From Chionis minor (taxonomy: Eukaryota; Chordata; Aves; Charadriiformes; Chionididae): a DNA stretch of 64,000 nucleotides. The stretch's first letter is position 1. Every line of letters begins with the position of its first letter. Position numbers and translations under genes: made by a program. The stretch covers positions 169,495 to 233,494 of the forward strand of contig VZSF01007320.1 in the NCBI GenBank assembly GCA_013398295.1, written 5' to 3'. Below the pieces are notes generated by a model. That model was not told the DNA's origin. It was given only the letters and a program-made list of their open reading frames with translations, and did not search any database. This document shows, piece by piece, positions 55,409-64,000 of the stretch.

Positions 55409-58400
55409 GGTGCACTGGAATAGTCATTTGAGGAGTAGTGAGAAGGCAGAGCATTGTACAGGTGCTATTTCTTCCTGCCTGTTAAGGCAACTGTCCCAAT
55501 TAATTCAATTGCATAGACCTTGAGAGAAGGAGGATGGGGGCTGGAAGGAAACAAATGCATTTTAGAAAGCTTATGATAATGACTTAAAATTGCTTTTCTT
55601 CATAACTGTGATTTTAAGAGCTGACATCTAGTGATAAACTGAGCGCTAGATGCTGATGGCTCATAGAACATGGAGTCTTCAACAGTAACTTACACACTAA
55701 TTCTTGCCTGTCCTTGGACCTGTTTAATTCAGAAAGGGGATAGTGCTGCTGCTTACAAGGCAGTTGCAGGAGGGTGAATTAGTGGAAGCAGCAAATGTGA
55801 GCACCCAAAAAGAGCAACTCAGCTGATGGACGCACTGCCATGCAATGTACCCTTTTCTCATTGCATCTGGACCAGCTCATCTCTACCCCAAAATGCTGCC
55901 TTCACCTCCAGGAGGGAATGCACACCGCAGGCATCCGAAGGGCAGAGCTCGGCACTCCAGGACAGGAGGTGGAAAAGCATATGCCTCGCTGAGAAGACTG
56001 CAGGGAGTGTAATGCTAGTAAGAAAGCAATTAAAAGAGCTGAGCAAACAAATGATAAATAATGTAGTAGGAGTTGGTGTAATGAACGTCCTTAGGAAAGC
56101 TGGCCTATAGGCCAGCCTCAAGTTCCCCGAACCTGAGCAGGAGAAACCCCACCTCATACAACCACCTAGGGCATAAAGTCACTTTGGAGGAGCAATTACG
56201 GAAGAAGCTGCTTACTCCGTTGCTCTTTGATTATATGCTGTTAAGTTTAGGGGGCGATTGGAAAACCCCAGTGGATTGACTGAGGCTGCTTTTTGCAAGT
56301 GAAAGCTTACTTATGTAAATGTGTTTAAGAGGTGCCTTTCAGTGAAACTGTTTACTACATTTCCTGCAAAGAGCTAATGGAAAACCTCCCCTTAGAGATG
56401 ATGCAGTTAGGGCTGCATTATAGATTTCACCTGTGGATGCCTGAAACTCAGGTGACCAGTTACAGAGATTATCTGCTCAGGGTATGGCCCTGCTTTTCCT
56501 GTTGATAGATACAAATGCTGAACTGTCAGGGGACCTCCCGTTTCCTGCTTGTTTTAATAGGCTTTGATAGACATGTAGAGCTTTGAATGTATTTTGGGTT
56601 GTATTTCTTGCCAATGACAGTTACAACACTGAGGTCTTGGGATTTTCTTGGTTTTCCTCTCCTTATATTTGTAATTATAAAGTATTTCCATTCATATGAA
56701 GTGCCTGATGTTGACATGGAGCCTGCAGTTACCATTAGCAATAAATGGTCCCCGCAGCTTTGTGCCAAGGGGAGTGAGAATGAATTGCTGGTGGAAAAAG
56801 ATGCCTGAAAAAATGGCCTTGCTTGGAAACCTTACCTAAACTCTTGTTCAGTATGTGCTTGGGAGGGGGATGAGAAAATTTGAACACCAGGCTGCGTGTG
56901 TACTATTCTCGCAGCAGTTTTAGAAAGAGGAGATTGATTTCTCCATGTCCTTAAGGAACATGAAGCCAATGGGAGTGGTTCGCTCCAACTTTTCCTGGCA
57001 ACCATCATGCCTCAGGAAGGGATGGAAAACATCGCTGGGTATTGGAAGGGAGGCTCTGGGATGCTGCAGTGAGGTGAAAGAGCAGCTTCTGTGTGATCCA
57101 GCTAGTGAAAAGGATGGCACAAAACCAACTCATTCCCAGGACAGTGTCTTCCTGGACCACTTATGCCAGCTCTGTGCCTTTGAGAAGCTGCCTTGTTGAA
57201 TTGGGAAGTCCCTTCTTCCTATGTTTCCCTAGTTGATTACTACTCTGTATTCTTTCTCAGTACATTCAAACAGGTTAAAACTATCAGCTTGAGCGTGTAT
57301 AGAGCTACCTTGTGCCAGATAGCCAAAAAAATCCCCAGATGAAGGGAGCCTTTTCACTAGCAACAGGCACTGCTATTTAGCTCTTTCACAGTGCTGATAC
57401 CTCCCCCCAAATACTAATATATCCTAAGACAAAATGATGATGTTAGGTGTCAGTGCAGTATGCAGGTTAGGGTGGGGTTTCTCTGTCTTGCTCTACCCTC
57501 ACTAGATTGCCACCATCCCTCTTGATCTCACTGTGAGACCGAAATCTGTTCCTGGGTGAATTCATCCCTCAGTGGAGGTAGCACCCCTTCGGCTGTGGTC
57601 CTCTACGTCACTTCATGGCACCCTTCTTTACTCAGCTGTAACCTGTAGGACTCCCATTGATGCATCTTGTGGCATCTTCTGTCGGTTCCAGCACTTTCCT
57701 GGTGAAGGGAACGTCTTTCAGAGGGGTAAAGTATCAGCCCTTCCCCTCCAATGGAGCAGAGTCCCCAGAAGGTGGGGAGGGAGGGAAATAAAGGCAGACA
57801 CGAAGGAGGATGTTTCAGTGACGCAGGCAGCGCAAAGCAAGATACCAAACTGATAGGGCAGATGCTGCAACACTGCAGTAGGGCTGGTCTAGTGGTAGCG
57901 TTTCTGCCTACTATAGCTGCATACAGAGAGAGAGGGTATGTGGTTGTTATGTCCAAATATTTGCAGCTGCTTCTTGAACTTATTATCTGTGTCTTGCATG
58001 TGACGTGGGGATAAGGGTATGCTCTGAGGTCCCAGAAGGGCTGTAGTGTGCTTCTTAAAGGTCTGGCTTTCCTCCAGGCATCTTGTAGAGGGTGGTTGGA
58101 CTGTCTTAGACAGTCTAACTATTGGCTAATTTTTGTTGTATCCCTCCTTGGCCCACTGGGCTCAGCTTGTCCTTTAATTTTCTTACAACTGACAGGGATC
58201 TGACCCACACTTCAGCAATCCTAGGGATTTCTGCCTGTTTTCTACCAGCCCTGCCTGGTATATTGTTTGCCAGTCACCCATGGCTTCTGATGCCTGTGCA
58301 CACTTCGAGGTCAAACAGGCATTTTCTCAGCTGAAGAGTGGCAATTCCTAACTTCTGAGTGTTTGACATTGTGACTTTGAGCACTTTGTTAACAAATGCC

Positions 58401-60237
58401 TTGCTATCGCTTAAATCAACAAACAGAAAAATGAAAATGTCCTGATGTTGTTATCTGCTGAATGTTGGTTTAGCAGAGCTTTAACCACTTCACAAACCTC
58501 TTCCTCTACAGTAGTACCAGTCTAACAGGGTCTTCTGTGGCTCAGGATTTGGGAACTTAGCTAGAGGCTTGTATAGGTAACTGTAACCAGAGATTTGTGT
58601 TTCCTGGGAATTCCTTCAGGCTCTTGAGGGGTGTTGTGCGGTGAGTGAGAATTCTTCCAACATTAGTGCTTCCTTAAATAAGACCTATTTGGCTCTATCT
58701 TCAATACCCTGTTTTTGCCCATCAGTCTTTCCCTCCCCTACTTTTTCTTTGTACCACCGCCAGGCTCTTTACCCCATCAGTCCCCGTCCCTGTTGGACTT
58801 CAACTCCAAGCCCTAGATTCCTTGGTGAGCAGGACTAAATCTTGCTTTCTCTACTCCTTATGCTCATTTCCTTACCTTGTACTGATTTTCTTGCCCAACT
58901 TTTTCCATTTCCCTCTTCTGACTATTTATTAATCTTTTGTTTTTCCTTCATCCACCCTCCAGTCTCACACACTTCCTCCACACTGATTCACAACCCCAAT
59001 ATCCCAGGACACGCTACATCCAAGCTGAGCTTCTTCCCCAGCTCTAGATCTCAGAGCCTTTTCTTGCAACCATCCCCATAAGGGATCTTAGAACTAACCT
59101 GTGCCTTTTGTTACCTACTGATTCATTGTGTCTCATCTGTCAAGACATTCTACTGCTGCCGCCTGGATCTGTCAGATGATTATTCAGTGTACAGGTGTCC
59201 CTGGTCTTCATTGAAGAAACCAGACCTGACTGTCTCTTGGGAACCCAAGGAGAACAGCAGTGTTTCTACTGGGCAGTCTCAGTGCAGGCAAAACCTTCAA
59301 AGTATATTGCTGCTAGATCTAACATGATTCTTCATGGGCCAACTGTGGATTTTTATTTCTTAGGCTTCTGGCATGCTAAATTTAGCTGTATATTTCTTGG
59401 CTATATCAATGGCATATTTCTGGCATGAAACCCATTATCCTGCCAAATTTCACGTTCTTGCTCTCTATTTGAGACCATAGAGCTTTCCCAGAAGAGGTTG
59501 CAAAGTACCAGCTTTCCCTCTGTTTCCTTACAGCGTCTCTCAAACAGTAGCTAAACTCTTGCAGATGAAATGGAACAGGGGAAAAAAAACCCAACACAGA
59601 AACCCCTAACAATGTTCACTGCAGATATCGACTCCTACAAATCAAGTCTAGGCAAGTTCTAAGGAATTAAAGAAATGATGTATTGGACACTATATATACA
59701 GGCCTACCTGTAACAATTCATTTTAATATTGAGTTTGTTTTGAGTAAGTGCTTTCACAAGAGGCTATGGTGGGACATCGTCTGTCCTAGAAGCAGATCCC
59801 AAAGGGTTTGGGATCCTCCTGGCCTACTGTCCTCCTCACAGCAGAAGTGTGTCTCCTCATAGTGGTGGGGAGGTGAGATGCTGAAACAGAGAGGGAAAAT
59901 AGCATTTAGGGGAAGGAGGAGTGCTGGGTGGAAAGTGTTCATTCAGAGATTTCAGTCGCATTTCTCTAGACTCATCTTTGCTTTCAATCCCCGACTTTTC
60001 TTCTCGAGTCTCCAGAGAGACTCTGTTTCTGCCTCCCCCATTCCTCTTTCTGCTCCCTGTCAAACAGCCTGCGAGGGGCTGCGAGCCGCACAGGAGGACT
60101 GCACAGCGCCTCCGGCTCTCCGCATGGACCAGCCTCTTCTCCTTCATCCCCATTTCTGGCAGCCACTCCACGTGCTTTCTCCAGAGGTTTGTTGCTTTTG
60201 CAGACTCCTTTTACACAGCCCCGGGCAGGGAACTGTC

Positions 60238-60320
60238 AGGATGGGATGGGGAAGATGGTGGTGGCAGGAGGGGAGGGGGAAATGAAGGAGGGAAGAAATG
60301 GTGGGGGTCTGAGGAGAGAG
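60238..60320. repeat. G-rich purine tract
   Basis: Nearly all purine on the plus strand, with several GGG and GGGG runs. Loops between the G runs are mostly too long for a standard four-run G-quadruplex, so it is noted as composition only. Confidence 0.75.
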
Positions 60321-60967
60321 GATCATTGTCTCTGATCTATTATAAATTCTCCTGGGAGACAGCCAGTAGGCTGGAAAGTGAATGATAGCCAAACCAGATG
60401 AAGAATTATTCTGTGTCCCTGATGTATTTTATCCTCGACAGGGTTTTAGTTTCTTTAACTATCAAACTAACTATTTCTCATATATATATTATATAAGCTG
60501 TGAAAGATAAAGCACACACAGCATCAATCATATCTCTTGTCAGAATCTCTTTACCTCTTCCCTTCTCTTTATTTTCTTTTTCTTTTCCACTCTTCTTTAA
60601 ATTCTGCTCAAAACAAGGGTATTGTTATAGGAAGTTGGCCAAAATATAATTGAAGGACCATTTGACCACTCCACATTTCAGGAAAAAAACTGAAAGGAGA
60701 GGCTGTGGTATTGTTTTGGAGCTGGATACTGAAAAGAATGGAGCAGGGGTGTATGCATTTTCCCCCCCTATTTCTATCAGCTGTGAGAAATCCTTCCATA
60801 TGAAAAAGGTTTGTCTGGGGTCCTTAGAAATCCAGCAGAGGGAAGGTGGAATACCAGCTCTTCGGGGTTGCAATAACTGCTAATTCCCCAAGAAACCCTC
60901 TTCACCTTTGAGCAGAGAGTTAGGTATTTTTCAGTTTTCACAATCACTGGCATATGACATCTGCATT

Positions 60968-61016
60968 GAATCAATCATTTAGGTTGGAAAAGACCCTTAA
61001 GATGATCACGTCCAGG
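60968..61016 (-). mobile_element. CR1 3' tail stub, minus orientation
   Basis: GAATCAATCATTTAGGTTGG, AAAAGACCCTTAAGATGATC and ACGTCCAGGA. This is the reverse complement of the CR1 3' end (family: AATCATTTAGGTTGGAAAAGACCTTTAAGATCATC-AGTCCAA). Similarity stops at about 61,016, leaving only a stub. Confidence 0.83.
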
Positions 61017-64000
61017 AAGACACGCTGCTGTTGTGTGTCTGACTGGACCTACCAGTTGGATTGAGTGGAGAAAGGGAACTGTGAAGGAACACACAGAGAC
61101 ACTTTTAAAGCATCTTGCCAGTTCCACATATTCCCAGATCTGTGTTCCTTCTGCCCCTACCAGCCTGACCCAACCTCCAGGCAGAGTGCTGCAGGGTCAT
61201 GATGTGATCTTGCTTTAGCACTGACTCTCCCTTCCAGTGAAGGAAAGGGTCGGAGCCCTCTGTATTAATGATACTGTCTTTCTGACACACAGGTTAAAGA
61301 GAAGAAAAAAAAAATAAGGCAACAAGACTCGTGGATAGCCTTGTAATCTCTGAATGAGTTTGCATTCACTACTTAGTACGTGTGCCACAAGAATGTATGC
61401 AAGACAGGGTGTGCCCATAGCGTTGTTCCCTGTAACCCCTTGAAGCAACTGCACTGTAATTGCAGATTATTTGAGATTCAATATGGCACTTCTAATGTGG
61501 TGAGAAGGAACAATACAGCCCCATTCAATTTTGGGATGCCAATTTCAGAGATGTTGAGTATCCAGTGTACCATCTAAAATCAGCAAGAGTGATGACGCCC
61601 TGAGAACCAGACAGGCCCTTGTATTTTTTCTTTTCTGATTTCACCTTAAATTAACCAGACATTTTTTTCTGTGCCTCTTAACTCAGCCTTTTATTATGTT
61701 TGATAGAGTGAAAGAATGTTTTTTTCCTCCCCTTGTATCTTACACAATGGAGAACATAATGCCTTTGCTTTGAAGTCTTTGCTGTTATCCTGCCTACAAA
61801 GTCAGGCCTCTCCTTTGGTTTCCAGTTTAATTAAATGCATCTACATTGAACGAGAAAGCTGTCACGGGGAGCCTGAAATGGCCTCTTCCTCTTATGATAG
61901 TGTGCAACCTCTGACCGTTTTCGAATAAGTTCACCTTGTACCAGCTCAGGCGAGATCTTGTAGCATGCCTAACCTGTTTTAAGAGCAGAGAACAGTGGGG
62001 AAGGGTTGTGGCTATTTTCTGGGTTAAGGTCCTTTTCTGTCAGTCTGAAATGACTACCAGGTTGGTACAGCAACTGTTTGGCTTCTTGTCTACACTAGAA
62101 GAACTAGCTGACCTTACCCAATCTTAGCTGAAGGTGTTTTCTTCAGTCAAGTCTTGCAAGTAATAGTTGAGCACACTTGGGTTGCTCTGGACTACGTATT
62201 CTTTCAAATGTTGCTGGAGCTGTAGCAATTGAAGTCTTCTAAAGCCTAAAATAACAGGAGTTACCCTAAAGTTCTAAAATAACAGGATGTTGTAATGGTT
62301 TTCTTCATCCACTTAGTTTAGAGAAGCTGTTTGTGTCTTCAGTATTTCTCAATGAAGTGTTTTCTGTGGCCATCTGCTGGACAGTATCCAGGTGGCATAA
62401 AAAGGCTAATAACCTGGAAGTACACTGGATCTTCAACAGGTTTGTGGTAGAAGCTATTTGGTGTTTAATTCTGAAAGAAATATTTGTCTCACCAGAAAAT
62501 GATGGGTCTGTCCCATTCAATCTTACATTATGCATGTGGAGCAGTACAAGAAATCCCCCAAGCTCCACTTGGCAGCCATTTGCTGGAGAATATCTACTTG
62601 AATGATGCTTGTCTATAGAGCTACCTTGAAATTAATTTTAGCCTGCAGTTTATCTACTAGGACTGCATATTCTTAATAATTTATATTGATTGCTGAACCT
62701 TAGTTTTCACCTCCTTGTAGTTGGAAATGGGCTCAATTAGTGACATCCAGAGTTGAACCTTTAGTGCTCAATGTTAGGATACCAAAGATGGTGTCCAACC
62801 ATTGATTTCATCCCAACCACTTGAAGATGAGTGTCACATAATCCCCCTTAAGGAGGCTTGTTGCAGCCTTTTGCGAATTACAGCTTGGATCCAACACATG
62901 AGACAACCCTTATCAATGCTCAGTCTATATAAGCACTGAAAGAAAGGTTTAACATCGCTAGAGCAATTACCTTTACCCCAAGAAATATGGCTAATTTAAA
63001 AGTGACTCTTTACAGCTTTCCATGCCTAATTGTGCATTTGTTATGGTGCCAAGCCTGGTATAGACTGAATACTCTTACTCCTCTTATTTAGGGTAAACTG
63101 TCCCGTGTGTGCCATGGGAGGCAGGAAAACCAGTCATCAGTATTATGCCAGCCAGTAAGTCTGTGATATTATTGCAGCACAGTGCTGACAAGGACCTCGT
63201 TTCCACAATTTTCTCTGTTGTCATGAGATATCTTGCTTTGGAAGCAGGAAGAGAGGGGCTGTCCCATACCATTTTATTTATAAAGAGCATAAGGTCTCAT
63301 GTGTAAAGGCCGTAATTTGTTACACCAGCATTGGTGCTTCCCAGGCAGCGAGGCCATAGTGTGTTTCCTCTTGCACAAAGCCTCTTTGATTCATAAACAA
63401 CAGGAAATTAATTGCCATCGGTCATTGTAAAAAGGATAACTGTATCAGTCTCACATACGTTGACATCACAGGTAAATCCTACTGGTAACTTTCATTTAAA
63501 ATGCACTAGAATATCTCTCAGTGCTAATATATAAAAGATCCTGCTATGTACAGTTTGTAAATATTAGATTTGGCAAATATGCTGCAGCTTTTTCAAGTGC
63601 TTGGCTTCTTCAGCTTAGGACACATCCTCAAATGTGCCCAGTCAGCACCAAGCAGCTCCTATTTAGGGTTAAAATTTGAATAGGGATCAGCATCTTCACA
63701 AGACTTACCTGCTTATTTTGAAGCTTAGCTGGATGCCAAGTTCATCTGAAAACCTGGCTCACAGTGCCCTTGACTTTGCCTCAGTCCAGTTGGATATGAT
63801 GTCCAAGGGGAGGAGTTCCTCCATATTCCACACAGTTAGTTACCATATGCCCTTTGAACATCACTCTTACTTTGACAGTGCCCTAGAGTTTCTCTTTTGT
63901 CTGTATGCCACTATTGCAAGCCTATGCCTGGTCAATTTGTATTTGCTTTGGAAAGCCTGAATAAAGGGATTGAGTGCCGATGGAGACCTTGGATCTTGTT
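61017..64000. other. Unassigned non-coding sequence with a candidate conserved part
   Basis: No gene is recognised. A 14-base direct repeat (CTAAAATAACAGGA) occurs at 62,246-62,259 and 62,274-62,287. The part at 63,300-63,490 looks like conserved non-coding DNA. The open frame at 63,676-63,960 ends in TGA directly followed by ATAAAG, so an AATAAA word overlaps the stop, but the protein has no recognisable feature. Confidence 0.45.

Larger units (their letters stand above)
54058..60967. other. Unassigned non-coding sequence
   Basis: About 6.9 kb without a recognised gene. An A17 run lies at 55,392-55,408. Purine-rich stretches lie at 55,040-55,095 and, very G-rich, at 60,238-60,320. A TA run is at 60,479-60,497. 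Open frames of 90-154 codons at 54,101-54,457, 57,572-57,956 and 59,857-60,392 overlap each other on both strands and show no domain. Confidence 0.45.

Noticed and set aside
57880..57950. tRNA-like A-box (TGGTCTAGTGGTAGC)
   Set aside because: It resembles a tRNA-Gly/Glu A-box, but I find no B-box (GGTTCGAATCC-like) at the right distance and no cloverleaf, so it is not called as a tRNA. It might be the head of an old SINE.
58099..58115. Perfect inverted repeat GACTGTCT-T-AGACAGTC
   Set aside because: Eight-base arms are expected about once in a window of this size, and there is no supporting context, although SMAD-type words are present.
60238..60320. G-quadruplex candidate
   Set aside because: G runs are frequent, but the loops between four runs of three or more are mostly longer than seven bases.
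63676..63965. 94-codon frame ending in TGA that overlaps an AATAAA signal
   Set aside because: It looks like the end of a last exon, but the protein has no motif and no splice acceptor stands out. Treated as coincidence unless RNA data show otherwise.

Overview
This window reads as bird nuclear DNA, either intergenic or deep inside a very large intron. The best evidence is several pieces of the avian CR1 LINE with its typical 3' tail (copies of an 8-base ATTCTATG-like unit), at 25,178-25,712, 49,775-51,040, 34,718-34,778, 52,712-52,769 and 60,968-61,016. There is also a solo LTR of avian endogenous-retrovirus type. No open frame looks like a host protein: all are short, none carries a recognisable cellular domain, and the ones I can identify are reverse-transcriptase or endonuclease fragments of LINEs. 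I found no tRNA, rRNA, CRISPR array, operon or CpG-island promoter.

Layout. 1-8,400: a poly(A) stretch at the window edge, a GT microsatellite, an old reverse-transcriptase relic with a YADD box (1,985-2,179), two oppositely oriented fragments of one old amniote short repeat (4,003-4,145 and 8,221-8,323), a MIR-like SINE piece (8,071-8,168), and two stretches that look like conserved non-coding DNA. 8,400-18,900: mostly unassigned sequence with old CR1/L3 fragments, namely endonuclease start (12,430-12,709), reverse transcriptase (14,590-15,255), C-terminal/3' part (17,640-17,915) and 3' end (18,476-18,800). 18,900-49,700: mainly unassigned, with a younger CR1 (25,178-25,712), a decayed minisatellite (35,678-35,873), and old CR1/L3 3' parts at 36,256-36,732 and 43,455-43,671.

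49,775-52,769 is the densest mobile-element cluster. It holds a 5'-truncated CR1 that has lost its catalytic box, then a solo LTR, then another CR1 tail. Inside the LTR an exact 340-base duplication flanks a single N, which is most likely an assembly error. 52,770-64,000 is again mostly unassigned, with a MIR-like piece and one CR1 stub.

The window therefore records repeat insertions of several ages in a gene-poor bird locus. Nothing in it forms a pathway or an undescribed gene system. The most useful leads are the assembly duplication, the old retroelement relics that are still recognisable, and several stretches worth testing for conservation across birds. All family assignments are from memory of repeat sequences and were not checked against a repeat library.
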